Shown here: piece by piece, positions 11,201 to 25,025 of the stretch | Position numbering within the stretch: the stretch's first letter is position 1 | How the letters are laid out: every line of letters starts with the position of its first letter | Source: Acanthosepion esculentum | Taxonomy: Eukaryota; Mollusca; Cephalopoda; Sepiida; Sepiidae | DNA length: 64,000 nucleotides | Assembly (NCBI GenBank): GCA_964036315.1 | Contig: OZ038517.1 | Coordinates: 17,273,213-17,337,212 of the forward strand | Direction: 5' to 3' | Notes under the pieces: model-generated | Seen by the model: the letters and a program-made list of their open reading frames with translations, nothing else | Database searches by the model: none | Told to the model about the DNA's origin: nothing | Position numbers and translations under genes: made by a program

Positions 11201-14200
11201 GGTTTGTGATTTCAAGAACTCAACTCAATTGAAGTTCCACAGGGTTTGTGATGTCAAGAACTCAACTCAATTGAAGTTCCACAGGGTTTGTGATTTCAAG
11301 AACTCAACTCAATTGAAGTTCCACAGAGTTTATGATTTCAAGAACTCAACTAAATTGAAGTTCCACAGGGTTTATGATTTCAAGAACTCAACTCAATTGA
11401 AGTTCCACAGAGTTTGTGATTTCAAGAACTCAACTCAATTGAAACTCCGCAGAGTTTGTGATTTCAAGAACTCAACTCAATTGAAATTCCGCAGAGTTTG
11501 TGATTTCAAGAACTCAACTCAATTGAAGTTCCACAGAGTCTGTGATTTCAAGAACTGAACTCAATTGAAGTTCCACAGGGTTTGTGATTTCAAGAACTCA
11601 ACTCAATTGAAATTCCACAGGGTTTGTGATTTAAAGATCTCAACTCAATTGTTGAAGTTCCGCTGGGTTTGTGATTTCAAGAACTCAACTCAATTGAAGT
11701 TCCGCAGAGTTTGTGATTTCAAGAACTTAACTCAATTGAAGTTCCGCAGAGTTTGTGATTTCAAGAACTCAACTCAATTGAAGTTCCAGAGGGTCTGTGA
11801 TTTCAAGAAGTCAACTGAATTGAAGTTCCACAGGGTTTGTGATTTCAAGAACTAAACTCAATTGAAGTTCCGCAGAGTTTGTGATTTCAAGAACTGAACT
11901 CAATTGAAGTTCCGAAGAGTTTGTGATTTCAAGAACTCAACTCAATTGTAGTAACGCAGGGTTTGTGATTTCAAGAACTCAACTCAATTGAAGTTCCGCA
12001 GAGTTTGTGATTTTAAGAACTCAACTCAATTGAAGTTACGCAGAGTTTTTGCTTTCAAGAACTTAACTCAATTGAAGTTACACAGAGTTTGTGATTTCAA
12101 GAACTCAACTCAATTGTAGTTCCGCAGAGTTTGTGATTTCAAGAACTCAACTCAATTGAAGTTTCACAGAATTTGTGATTTCAAGAACTCAACTCAATTG
12201 AAGTTCCAGATGGTCTGTGATTTCAAGAAGTCAACTGAATTGAAGTTCCACAGGGTTTGTGATTTCAAGAACTAAACTCAATTGAAGTTCCACAGGGTCT
12301 GTGACTTCAAGAACTCAATTCAATTGAAGTTCAGCAGAGTTTGTGATTTCAAGAACTCAACTCAATGGAAGTTCCGCAGGGTTTGTGATTTCAAGAACTC
12401 AACTCAATTGAAGTTCCGCAGAGTTTGTGATTTCAAGAAATCAACTCAATTGAAGTTCCACAGGGTCTGTGATTTCAAGAACTCAACTCAATTGAAGTTC
12501 CACAGGGTTTGTGATTTCAAGAACTCAACTCAATTGAAGTTCCGCAGAGTTTGTGATTCAAGAACTCAACTAAAATTGAAGTCCCGCTGAATTTGTGATT
12601 TCAAGAACTCAACTCAATTGAAGTTACGCAGAGTTTGTGATTTTAAGAACTCAACTCAATTGTAGTTCCGCAGAGTTTATGATTTCAAGAACTCAACTCA
12701 ATTGTTGAAGTTCCGCAGGGTTTGTGATTTCAAGAACTCAACTCAATTGAATTTCCACAGAGTTTGTGATTTCAAGAACTCAACTCAATTGAAGTTCCAC
12801 AGAGTTTGTGATTTCAAGATCTCAACTCAATTGTAGTTCCACAGTGTTTGTGATTTCAAGAACTCAACTCAATTAAAGTTCTGCAGAGTTTGTGATTTCA
12901 AAAACTCAACTCAATTGAAGTTCCACAGAGTTTGTGATTTCAAGAACTCAACTCAATTGAAGTTCCGCAGAGTTTGTGATTTCAAGAACTCAACTCAATG
13001 GAAGTTCCGCAGGGTTTGTGATTTCAAGAACTCAACTCAATTGAAGTCCCGCTGAGTTTGTGATTTCAAGAACTCAACTCAATTGAAGTTACGCAGAGTT
13101 TGTGATTTTAAGAACTCAACTCAATTGTAGTTCCGCAGAGTTTATGATTTCAAGAACTCAACTCAATTGAAGTTCCACAGAATTTGTGATTTCAAGAACT
13201 CAACTCAATTGTTGAAGTTCCGCAGGGTTTGTGATTTCAAGAACTCAACTCAATTGAATTTCCACAGAGTTTGTGATTTCAAGAACTCAATTCAATTGAA
13301 GTTCAGCTGAGTTTGTGATTTCAAGAACTCGACTCAATTGAAGTTCCGCAGAGTTTGTGATTTCAAGAACTCAACTCAATTGAAGTTCCGCAGAGTTTGT
13401 GATTTCAAGAACTCAAATCAATTGAAGTTCCGCAGAGTTTGTGATTTCAAGAACTCAACTCAATTGAAGTTCCGCAGAGTTTGTGATTTTAAGAACTCAA
13501 CTCAATTGAAGTTACGCAGAGTTTTTGCTTTCAAGAACTTAACTCAATTGAAGTTCCACAGAGTTTGTGATTTCAAGAACTCAACTCAATTGTAGTTCCG
13601 CAGAGTTTGTGATTTCAAGAACTCAACTCAATTGAAGTTTCACAGAATTTGTGATTTCAAGAACTCAACTCAATTGAAGTTCCAGAGGGTCTGTGATTTC
13701 AAGAAGTCAACTCAATTGAAGTTCCGCAGAGTTTGTGATTTCAAGAACTCAACTCAATTGAAGTTCCGCAGAGTTTGTGATTTTAAGAACTCAACTCAAT
13801 TGAAGTTACGCAGAGTTTTTGCTTTCAAGAACGTAACTCAATTGAAGTTCCACAGAGTTTGTGATTTCAAGAACTCAACTCAATTGTAGTTCCGCAGAGT
13901 TTGTGATTTCAAGAACTCAACTCAATTGAAGTTTCACAGAATTTGTGATTTCAAGAACTCAACTCAATTGAAGTTCCAGAGGGTCTGTGATTTCAAGAAG
14001 TCAACTGAATTGAAGTTCCACAGGGTTTGTGATTTCAAGAACTAAACTCAATTGAAGTTCCGCAGAGTTTGTGATTTCAAGAACTGAACTCAATTGAAGT
14101 TCCGCAGAGTTTGTGATTTCAAGAACTCAACTCAATTGAAGTAACGCAGGGTTTGTGATTTCAAGAACTCAACTCAATTGAAGTTCCGCAGAGTTTGTGA

Positions 14201-14989
14201 TTTTAAGAACTCAACTCAATTGAAGTTACGCAGAGTTTTTGCTTTCAAGAACTTAACTCAATTGAAGTTACACAGAGTTTGTGATTTCAAGAACTCAACT
14301 CAATTGTAGTTCCGCAGAGTTTGTGATTTCAAGAACTCAACTCAATTGAAGTTTCACAGAATTTGTGATTTCAAGAACTCAACTCAATTGAAGTTCCAGA
14401 TGGTCTGTGATTTCAAGAAGTCAACGGAAGTGAAGTTCCACAGAGTTTGTGATTTCAAGAACTCAATTCAATTGAAGTTCAGCAGAGTTTGTGATTTCAA
14501 GGACTCAACTCAATGGAAGTTCCGCAGGGTTTGTGATTTCAAGAACTCAACTCAATTGAAGTTCCGCAGAGTTTGTGATTTCAAGAAATCAACTCAATTG
14601 AAGTTCCACAGGGTCTGTGATTTCAAGAAATCAACTCAATTGAAGTCCCGCTGAATTTGTGATTTCAAGAACTCAACTCAATTGAAGTTACCCAGAGTTT
14701 GTGATTTTAAGAACTCAACTCAATTGTAGTTCCGCAGAGTTTATGATTTCAAGAACTCAACTCAATTGAAGTTCCACAGAATTTGTGATTTCAAGAACTC
14801 AACTCAATTGTTGAAGTTCCGCAGGGTTTGTGATTTCAAGAACTCAACTCAATTGAATTTCCACAGAGTTTGTGATTTCAAGAACTCAATTCAATTGAAG
14901 TTCAGCTGAGTTTGTGATTTCAAGTACTCGACTCAATTGAAGTTCCGCAGTTTGTGATTTCAAGAACTCAACTCAATTGAAGTTCCGCA

Positions 14990-17900
14990 GAGTTTATGAT
15001 TTCAAAGACTCAACTCAATTGTAGATCCTCAGTTTGTGATTTCAAGAACTCAACTCAATTGAAGTTCCGCAGAGTTTGTGATTTCAAGAACTCAACTCAA
15101 TTGAAGTTCCACGGAGTTTGTGATTTCAAGAACTCAACTCAATTGAAGTTCCACAGAATTTGTGATTTCAAGAACTCGACTCAATTGTTGAAGTTCCACA
15201 GGGTTTGTGATTTCAAGAACTCAACTCAATTGTTGAAGTTCCGCAGGGTTTGTGATTTCAAGACCTCAACTCAAATTAAGTTCCACAGAGTTTGTGATTT
15301 CAAGAACTCAACTCAATTGAAGTTCCGCAGTGTTTGTGATTTCAAGAACTCAACTCAATTGAAGTTCCACAGAATTTGTGATTTCAAGAACTCAACTCAA
15401 TTGAAGTTCCACAGAGTTTGTGATTTCAAGAACTCAACTCAATTGAAGTTCCGCAGGGTTTGTGATTTCAAGACCTCAACTCAAATTAAGTTCCACAGCG
15501 TTTGTGATTTCAAGAACTCAACTCAATTGAAGTTCCGCAGAGTTTGTGATTTCAAGAACACAACTCAAATTAAGTTCCGCATTGTTTGTGATTTCAAGAA
15601 CTCAACTCAATTGAAGTTCCGCAGTGTTTGTGATTTCAAGAACTCAACTCAATTGAAGTTCCACAGAGTTTGTTATTTCAAGAACTCAACTCAATTGAAG
15701 TTCCACAGAGTTTGTGATTTCAAGAACTCAACTCTATTGAAGTTCCGCAGAGTTTGTGATTTCAAGAACTCAACTCAATTGAAGTTCCGCAGAGATTATG
15801 ATTTCAAGGACTCAACTCAATTGTAGATCCGCAGTTTGTGATTTCAAGAACTCAACTCAATTGAAGTTCCGCAGAGTTTTTGATTTCAAGAACTCAACTC
15901 AATTGAAGTTCCACAGAGTTTGTGATTTCAAGAACTCAACTCAATTGAAGTTCCACAGAATTTGTGATTTCAAGAACTCGACTCAATTGTTGAAGTTCCG
16001 CAGGGTTTGTGATTTCAAGAACTCAACTCAATTGTTGAAGTTTCGCAGGGTTTGTGATTTCAAGAACTCAACTCAATTGTTGAAGTTCCGCAGGGTTTGT
16101 GATTTCAAGACCTCAACTCAAATTAAGTTCCACAGAGTTTGTGATTTCAAGAACTCAACTCAATTTAAGTTCCGCAGTGTTTGTGATTTCAAGAACTCAA
16201 CTCAATTGAAGTTCCACAGAGTTTTTGCTTTCAAGAACTCAACTCAATTGAAGTTCCACAGAGTTTGTGATTTCAAGAACTCAACTCAATTGAAGTTCCA
16301 CAGAATTTGTGATTTCAAGAACTCAATTCAATTGAAGTTCCACAGGGTCTGTGATTTCAAGAACTCAACTCAATTGAAGTTCCACAGCGTTTGTGATTTC
16401 AAGAACTCAACTCAATTGAAGTTCCGCAGAGTTTGTGATTTCAAGAACTCAACTCAAATTAAGTTCCGCAGAGTTTGTGATTTCAAGAACTCAACTCAGT
16501 TGAAGTTCCGCAGAGTTTGTGATTTCAAGAACTGAACTCAATTGAAGTTCCACAGAGTTTGTTATTTCAAGAACTCAACTCAATTGTAGTTCCACAGAGT
16601 TTGTGATTTCAAGAACTCAACTCTATTGAAGTCCCGCAGAGTTTGTGATTTCAAGAACTCAACTCAATTGAAGTTCCGCAGAGATTATGATTTCAAGGAC
16701 TCAACTCAATTGTAGATCCGCAGTTTGTGATTTCAAGAACTCAACTCAATTGAAGTTCCGCAGAGTTTGTGATTTCAAGAACTCAACTCAATTGAAGTTC
16801 CACAGAGTTTGTGATTTCAAGAACTCAACTCAATTGAAGTTCCGCAGAGTTTGTGATTTCAAGAACTCAACTCAATTGAAGTTCCACAGAATTTGTGATT
16901 TCAAGAACTCGACTCAATTGTTGAAGTTCCGCAGGGTTTGTGATTTCAAGAACTCAACTCAATTGTTGAAGTTCCGCAGGGTTTGTGATTTCAAGAACTC
17001 AACTCAATTGTTGAAGTTCCGCAGGGTTTGTGATTTCAAGACCTCAACTCAAATTAAGTTCCACAGAGTTTGTGATTTCAAGAACTCTACTCAATTGAAG
17101 TTCCGCAGTGTTTGTGATTTCAAGAACTCAACTCAATTGAAGTTCCACAGAGTTTTTGCTTTCAAGAACTCAACTCAATTGAAGTTCCACAGAGTTTGTG
17201 ATTTCAAGAACTCAACTCAATTGAAGTTCCGCAGAGTTTGTGATTTCAAGAACTCAACTCAATTGAAGTTCCGCAGGGTTTGTGATTTCAAGAACTCAAC
17301 TGAATTGAAGTTCCGCAGGGTTTGTGATTTCAAGAACTCCACTCAATTGATGTTCCGCTGAGTTTGTGATTTCAAGAACTCAACTCAATTGAAGTTCCGC
17401 AGAGTTTATGATTTCAAGAACTCAACTCAATTGTAGATCCGCAGTTTGTGATTTCAAGAACTCAACTCAATTGAAGTTCCGCAGAGTTTGTGATTTCAAG
17501 AACTCAACTCAATTGAAGTTCCACAGAGTTTGTGATTTCAAGAACTCAACTCAATTGAAGTTCCACAGAATTTGTGATTTCAAGAACTCAACTCAATTGT
17601 TGAAGTTCCGCAGGGTTTGTGATTTCAAGAACTCAACTCAATTGTTGAAGTTCCGCAGGGTTTGTGATTTCAAGACCTCAACTCTAATTAAGTTCCACAG
17701 AGTTTGTGATTTCAAGAACTCAACTGAATTGAAGTTCCGCAGTGATTGTGATTTCAAGAACTCAACTCAATTGAAGTTCCGCAGAGTTTGTGATTTCAAG
17801 AACTAAACTCAATTGAAGTTCCGCAGAGTTTGTTATTTCAAGAACTCAACTCAATTGAAGTTCCGCAGAGTTTTTGCTTTCAAGAACTCAACTCACTTGA

Positions 17901-20900
17901 AGTTCCACAGAGTTTGTGATTTCAAGAACTCAACTCAATTGTAGTTCCGCAGAGTTTGTGATTTCAAGAACTCAACTCAATTGAAGTTCCACAGAATTTG
18001 TGATTTCAAGAACTCAACTCAATTGAAGTTCCAGAGGGTCTGTGATTTCAAGAACTCAACTCAATTGAAGTTCCACAGGGTTTGTGATTTCAAGAACTCA
18101 ACTCAATTGAAGTTCCGCAGAGTTTGTGATTTCAATAACTGAAATCAATTGAAATTCCGCAGAATTTGTGATTTCAAGAACGCAACTCAATTGAAGTTCC
18201 GCAGAGTTTGTGATTTCAAGATCTCAACTCAATTGAAGTTCCACAGAGTTTGTGATTTCAAGAACTCAACTCTATTGAAGTTCCGCAGAGTTTTTGATTT
18301 CAAGAACTCAACTCAATTGAAGTTCCGCAGAGTTTATGATTTCAAGGACTCAACTCAATTGTAGATCCGCAGTTTGTGATTTCAAAAACTCAACTCAATT
18401 GAAGTTCCGCAGAGTTTGTGATTTCAAGAACTCAACTCAATTGAAGTTCCACGGAGTTTGTGATTTCAAGAACTCAACTCAATTGAAGTTCCACAGAATT
18501 TGTGATTTCAAGAACTCGACTCAATTGTTGAAGTTCCGCAGGGTTTGTGATTTCAAGAACTCAACTCAATTGTTGAAGTTCCGCAGGGTTTGTGATTTCA
18601 AGACCTCAACTCAAATTAAGTTCCACAGAGTTTGTGATTTCAAGAACTCAACTCAATTGTAGTTCCGCAGAGTTTGTGATTTCAAGAACTCAACTCAATT
18701 GAAGTTCCACAGAGTTTGTGATTTCAAGAACTCAACTCTATTGAAGTTCCGCAGAGTTTGTGATTTCAAGAACTCAACTCAATTGAAGTTCCACAGAGTT
18801 TGTGATTTCAAGAACTCAACTCAATTGAAGTTCCACAGAATTTGTGATTTCAAGAACTCAACTCTATTGAAGTTCCGCAGAGTTTGTGATTTCAAGAACT
18901 CAACTCTATTGAAGTTCCGCAGAGTTTGTGATTTCAAGAACTCAACTCTATTGAAGTTCCACAGAGTTTGTGATTTCAAGAACTCAACTCTATTGAAGTT
19001 CCGCAGAGTTTGTGATTTCAAGAACTCAACTCTATTGAAGTTCCACAGAGTTTGTGATTTCAAGAACTCAACTCAATTGAAGTTCCACAGAGTTTGTGAT
19101 TTCAAGAACTCAACTCTATTGAAGTTCCGCAGAGTTTGTGATTTCAAGAACTCAACTCAATTGAAGTTCCGCAGAGTTTGTGATTTCAAGAACTCAACTC
19201 AATTGAAGTTCCACAGAGTTTGTGATTTCAAGAACTCAACTCAATTGAAGTTCCACAGAATTTGTGATTTCAAGAACTCGACTCAATTGTTGAAGTTCCG
19301 AAGGGTTTGTGATTTCAAGAACTCAACTCAATAGTTGAAGTTCCGCAGGGTTTGTGATTTCAAGAACTCAACTCAAATTAAGTTCCACAGAGTTTGTGAT
19401 TTCAAGAACTCAACTCAATTGAAGTTCCGCAGTGTTTGTGATTTCAAGAACTCAACTCAATTGTAGTTCCGCAGTTTGTGATTTCAAGAACTCAACTCAA
19501 TTGAAGTTCCGCAGAGTTTGTGATTTCAAGAACTCCACTCAATTGAAGTTCCACAGAGTTTGTTATTTCAAGAACTCAACTCAATTGAAGTTCCACAGAA
19601 TTTGTGATTTCAAGAACTCGACTCAATTGTTGAAGTTCCGAAGGGTTTGTGATTTCAAGAACTCAACTCAATAGTTGAAGTTCCGCAGGGTTTGTGATTT
19701 CAAGAACTCAACTCAAATTAAGTTCCACAGAGTTTGTGATTTCAAGAACTCAACTCAATTGAAGTTCCGCAGTGTTTGTGATTTCAAGAACTCAACTCAA
19801 TTGTAGTTCCGCAGTTTGTGATTTCAAGAACTCAACTCAATTGAAGTTCCGCAGAGTTTGTGATTTCAAGAACTCCACTCAATTGAAGTTCCACAGAGTT
19901 TGTTATTTCAAGAACTCAACTCAATTGAAGTTCCACAGAATTTGTGATTTCAAGAACTCGACTCAATTGTTGAAGTTCCGAAGGGTTTGTGATTTCAAGA
20001 ACTCAACTCAATAGTTGAAGTTCCGCAGGGTTTGTGATTTCAAGAACTCAACTCAAATTAAGTTCCACAGAGTTTGTGATTTCAAGAACTCAACTCAATT
20101 GAAGTTCCGCAGTGTTTGTGATTTCAAGAACTCAACTCAATTGTAGTTCCGCAGTTTGTGATTTCAAGAACTCAACTCAATTGAAGTTCCGCAGAGTTTG
20201 TGATTTCAAGAACTCCACTCAATTGAAGTTCCACAGAGTTTGTTATTTCAAGAACTCAACTCAATTGAAGTTCCACAGAGTTTGTTATTTCAAGAACTCA
20301 ACTCAATTGAAGTTCCACAGAGTTTGTGATTTCAAGAACTCAACTCTATTGAAGTTCCGCAGAGTTTGTGATTTCAAGAACTCAACTCAATTGAAGTTCC
20401 GCAGAGATTATGATTTCAAGGACTCAACTCAATTGTAGATCCGCAGTTTGTGATTTCAAGAACTCAACTCAATTGAAGTTCCGCAGAGTTTGTGATTTCA
20501 AGAACTCAACTCAATTGAAGTTCCACAGAATTTGTGATTTCAAGAACTCAACTCAATTGAAGTTCCACAGAATTTGTGATTTCAAGAACTCGACTCAATT
20601 GTTGAAGTTCCGCAGGGTTTGTGATTTCAAGAACTCAACTCAATTGTTGAAGTTCCGCAGGGTTTGTGATTTCAAGAACTCAACTCAAATTAAGTTCCAC
20701 AGAGTTTGTGATTTCAAGAACTCAACTCAATTGAAGTTCCGCAGAGTGTGTGATTTCAAGAACTAAACTCAATTGAAGTTCCGCAGAGTTTCTTATTTCA
20801 AGAACTCAACTCAATTGAAGTTCCGCAGAGATTGTGATTTCAAGAACTCAACTCAATTGAAGTTCCGCAGAGTTTGTGATTTCAAGAACTCAACTCAATT

Positions 20901-23290
20901 GAAGTTCCGCAGAGTTTGTGATTTCAAGAACTCAACTCAATTGAAGTTCCACAGAATTTGTGATTTCAAGAACTCAACTCAATTGAAGTTCCAGAGGGTC
21001 TGTGATTTCAAGAACTCAACTCAATTGAAGTTCCACAGGGTTTGTGATTTCAAGAACTAAACTCAATTGAAGTTCCGCAGAGTTTGTGATTTCAAGAACT
21101 GAACTCAATTGAAGTTCAGCAGAGTTTGTGATTTCAAGAACTCAACTCAATTGAAGTAACGCAGGGTTTGTAATTTCAAGAACTCAACTCAATTGAAGTT
21201 CCGCAGAGTTTGTGATTTCAAGAACTCAACTCAATTGAAGTTCCACAGTGTCTGTGATTTCAAGAAATCAACTCAATTGAAGTTCCACAGGGTTTGTGAT
21301 TTCAAGAACTCAACTCAATTGAAGTTCCGCAGAGTTTGTGATTTCAATAATTCAAATCAATTGAAATTCCGCAGAATTTGTGATTTCAAGAACGCAACTC
21401 AATTGAAGTTCCGCAGAGTTTGTGATTTCAAGATCTCAACTCAATTGAAGTTCCACAGAGTTTGTGATTTCAAGAACTCAACTCTATTGAAGTTCCGCAG
21501 AGTTTTTGATTTCAAGAACTCAACTCAATTGAAGTTCCGCAGAGTTTATGATTTCAAGAACTCAACTCAATTGTAGTTCCGCAGTTTGTGATTTCAAGAA
21601 CTCAACTCAATTGAAGTTCCGCAGAGTTTGTGATTTCAAGAACTCAACTCAATTGAAGTTCCGCAGAGTTTGTGATTTCAAGAACTCAACTCAATTGAAG
21701 TTCCACAGAATTTGTTATTTCAAGAACTCAACTCAATTGAAGTTCCGCAGAGTTTTTGCTTTCAAGAACTCAACTCAATTGAAGTTCCACAGAGTTTGTG
21801 ATTTCAAGAACTCAACTCAATTGAAGTTCCAGAGGGTCTGTGATTTCAAGAACTCAACTCAATTGAAGTTCCACGGGGTTTGTGATTTCAAGAACTAAAC
21901 TCAATTGAAGTTCCGCAGAGTTTGTGATTTCAATAACTCAACTCAATTGAAGTAACGCAGTGTTTGTAATTTCAAGAACTCAACTCAATTGAAGTTCCGC
22001 AGAGTTTGTGATTTCAAGAACTCAACTCAATTGAAGTTCAGCAGAGTTTGTGATTTCAAGAACTCAACTCAATTGAAGTAACGCAGTGTTTGTAATTTCA
22101 AGAACTCAACTCAATTGAAGTTCCGCAGAGTTTGTGATTTCAAGAACTCAACTCAATTGAAGTTCCACAGGGTCTGTGATTTCAAGAAATCAACTCAATT
22201 GAAGTTCCACAGGGTTTGTGATTTCAAGAACTCAACTCAATTGAAGTTCCGCAGAGTTTGTGATTTCAAGAACTCAACTCAATTGAAGTTCCACAGAATT
22301 TGTGATTTCAAGAACTCAACTCAATTGTTGAAGTTCCGCAGGGTTTGTGATTTCAAGAACTCAACTCAATTGTTGAAGTTCCGCAGGGTTTGTGATTTCA
22401 AGACCTCAACTCTAATTAAGTTCCACAGAGTTTGTGATTTCAAGAACTCAACTCAATTGAAGTTCCGCAGTGTTTGTGATTTCAAGAACTCAACTCAATT
22501 GAAGTTCCGCAGAGTTTTTGCTTTCAAGAACTCAACTCAATTGAAGTTCCACAGAGTTTGTGATTTCAAGAACTCAACTCAATTGTAGTTCCGCAGAGTT
22601 TGTGATTTCAAGAACTCAACTCAATTGAAGTTCCACAGAATTTGTGATTTCAAGAACTCAACTCAATTGAAGTTCCAGAGGGTCTGTGATTTCAAGAACT
22701 CAACTCAATTGAAGTTCCACAGGGTTTGTGATTTCAAGAACTAAACTCAATTGAAGTTCCGCAGAGTTTGTGATTTCAAGAACTGAACTCACTTGAAGTT
22801 CAGCAGAGTTTGTGATTTCAAGAACTCAACTCAATTGAAGTAACGCAGGGTTTGTAATTTCAAGAACTCAACTCAATTGAAGTTCCGCAGAGTTTGTGAT
22901 TTCAAGAACTCAACTCAATTGAAGTTCCACAGGGTCTGTGATTTCAAGAAATCAACTCAATTGAAGTTCCACAGGGTTTGTGATTTCAAGAACTCAACTC
23001 AATTGAAGTTCCGCAGAGTTTGTGATTTCAATAACTCAAATCAATTGAAATTCCGCAGAATTTGTGATTTCAAGAACGCAACTCAATTGAAGTTCCGCAG
23101 AGTTTGTGATTTCAAGATCTCAACTCAATTGAAGTTCCACAGAGTTTGTGATTTCAAGAACTCAACTCTATTGAAGTTCCGCAGAGTTTTTGATTTCAAG
23201 AACTCAACTCAATTGAAGTTCCGCAGAGTTTATGATTTCAAGAACTCAACTCAATTGTAGTTCCGCAGTTTGTGATTCAAGAACTCAACT
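14990..23290 (+). repeat. Higher-order blocks marked by the GATCCGCAGTTTG monomer
   Basis: A diagnostic pair of monomers (a TATGATTTCAAG variant followed by TTGTAGATCCGCAGTTTG or TTGTAGTTCCGCAGTTTG) recurs at about 15000, 15800, 16690, 17410, 18340, 20410, 21550 and 23235. Each is followed by a similar ordered series containing the TTG-insertion and AAATTAAG monomers. Block spacing varies (about 720 to 2070 bases), so the array expanded by duplicating multi-monomer segments of unequal length. The block at 21193-21576 is repeated at 22877-23260, 1684 bases away. Confidence 0.8.
19400..20270 (+). repeat. Recent 340-bp higher-order repeat, three copies
   Basis: Three nearly identical 340-base units start the same reading frame at 19432, 19772 and 20112. 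Each holds eight monomers. 340 equals 8 x 42 minus the 2-base deletion plus two 3-base TTG-type insertions, which accounts for the length exactly. Near-identity points to a recent local amplification. Confidence 0.9.
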
Positions 23291-23293
23291 CAA

Positions 23294-24763
23294 TTGAAGT
23301 TCCGCAGAGTTTGTGATTTCAAGAACTCAACTCAATTGAAGTTCCACAGAATTTGTGATTTCAAGAACTCAACTCAATTGTTGAAGTTTTGCTGGGTTTG
23401 TGATTTCAAGAACTCAACTCAATTGTTGAAGTTCCGCAGGGTTTGTGATTTCAAGAACTCAACTCAAATTAAGTTCCACAGAGTTTGTGATTTCAAGAAC
23501 TCAACTCAATTGAAGTTCCGCAGGGTTTGTGATTTCAAGAACTCAACCCAATTGTTGAAGTTCCGCTGGGTTTGTGATTTCAAGAACTCAACTCAATTGA
23601 AGTTCCGCAGAGTTTGTGATTTCAAGAACTCAACTCAATTGAAGTTCCGCAGAGTTTGTGATTTCAAGAACTCAACTCAATTGAAGTTCCGCAGAGTTTG
23701 TGATTTCAAGAACTCAACTCAAATTAAGTTCCACAGAGTTTGTGATTTCAAGAACTCAACTCAATTGAAGTTCCACAGAGTTTGTTATTTCAAGAACTCA
23801 ACTCAATTGTTGAAGTTCCGCAGGGTTTGTGATTTCAAGAACTCAACTCAATTGAAGTTCCGCAGAGATTGTGATTTCAAGAACTCAACTCAATTGAAGT
23901 TCCGCAGAGTTTGTGATTTCAAGAATTCAACTCAATTGAAGTTCCGCAGAGTTTGTGATTTCAAGAACTCAACTCAGTTGAATTTCCGCAGAGTTTGTGA
24001 TTTCAAGAACTCAACTCAATTGAAGTTCCGCAGAGTTTGTGATTTCAAGAACTCAACTCAATTGAAGTTCCGCAGAGATTGTGATTTCAACAACTCAACT
24101 CAATTGAAGTTCCGCAGAGTTTGTGATTTCAAGAACTCAACTCAATTGAAGTTCCGCAGAGTTTGTGATTTCAAGAACTCAACTCAATTGAAATTCCTTA
24201 GAGTTTGTGATTTCAAGAACTCAACTCAATTGAAGTTCCGCAGAGTTTGTGATTTCAAGAACTCAACTCAATTGAAGTTCCGCAGAGTTTGTGATTTCAA
24301 GAACTCAACTCAATTGAAGTTCCGCAGAGTTTGTGATTTCAAGAACTCAACTCAATTGAAATTCCTTAGAGTTTGTGATTTCAAGAACTCAACTCAATTG
24401 AAGTTCCGCAGAGTTTGTGATTTCAAGAACTCAACTCAATTGAAGTTCCGCAGAGTTTGTGATTTCAAGAACTCAACTCAATTGAAGTTCCGCAGAGTTT
24501 GTGATTTCAAGAACTCAACTCAATTGAAATTCCTTAGAGTTTGTGATTTCAAGAACTCAACTCAATTGAAGTTCCGCAGAGTTTGTGATTTCAAAAAACT
24601 CAACTCAACGGACGTTCTACGGAGTTTGTGCTTTGAAGAACTACATTTTCGGCCTGAATTGGAATTTCAGCACAAATGGAAGTTTCCGCCCAAATCAGAG
24701 TATCGACTCAAATCGGTCGTTTGGATGGAATTTGACTTTTCGCCTGAATCAGAGTTAAAGTGA
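23294..24763 (+). other. Longest open frame through the satellite (489 codons), not called as a gene
   Basis: The frame runs through about 31 monomers and about 55 codons of the array's edge. It ends at TGA 24761-24763, after a non-repetitive tail with CFEELHFRPELEF and WKFPPKSEY. The tail looks like highly diverged relatives of the monomer rather than a domain. Within it, an ATTCCTTAGAG monomer recurs at 24193, 24361 and 24529, spacing 168 bases (4 monomers), another short higher-order repeat. The satellite explains the open frame, and I see no independent coding evidence. Confidence 0.6.
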
Positions 24764-25025
24764 AGTTTTGAGATTCAATGGAGTGAATTGAAGAATTCAA
24801 AGTTATTTCTTCAAGAGTATCATTGCTGTTTTCTAAGCTGTGCCAGAGGTCCCTTTAAATTTGTATCCGACTGGCAATGTCTCCTTCACAGTTTCTAGCT
24901 TTCTTCCTGGTATTCAAGGCCTACAGTAAAAGCATTAGCAATGCAATTCCATTATACATATAATAGCACTGTCCTGTAAGTAGTGCGCGTATATTTTCCA
25001 CACATGCAACAAAATCTTTTTCATT
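24621..25025. other. Satellite edge and unassigned flank
   Basis: 24621-24800 contains weak, decaying echoes of the monomer (GAAGTTTTGAGATTC, GAATTGAAGAATTC). 24800-25025 has no recognisable feature. Confidence 0.5.

Larger units (their letters stand above)
8206..24620 (+). repeat. 16.4 kb satellite array of a 42-bp monomer (about 390 copies)
   Basis: The monomer starts TTGAAGTTCCGCAGAGTTTG and continues through TGATTTCAAG and AACTCAACTCAA. Because 42 is 14 codons, one plus frame stays open across many monomers and translates as a 14-residue repeat (KFRRVCDFKNSTQL), up to 489 codons. I do not consider this a gene. Stops such as AACTAAACT, TTGTAGTTC and GCTGAGTTT recur throughout, indels of 2 and 3 bases shift the frame, and no start or splice context is seen. 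Variants include CGC/CAC at the fourth codon, a TTG insertion (45-bp monomer), AAATTAAG junctions and a 2-base deletion (GCAGTTTG). GAGTT and AACTC within the monomer can form a 5-bp stem. There are no unique spacers, so it is not a CRISPR. Confidence 0.97.

Noticed and set aside
8206..24620. CRISPR-like array
   Set aside because: Repeats are directly contiguous with no spacers, monomers vary, no cas genes occur, and the context is eukaryotic.
8375..24763. A family of repeat proteins of 14-residue units (frames up to 489 codons)
   Set aside because: The monomer length is a multiple of three, so long open frames are expected. Stops and 2-base deletions recur throughout, starts are arbitrary, and the reverse strand is also open in places (18821-19063).
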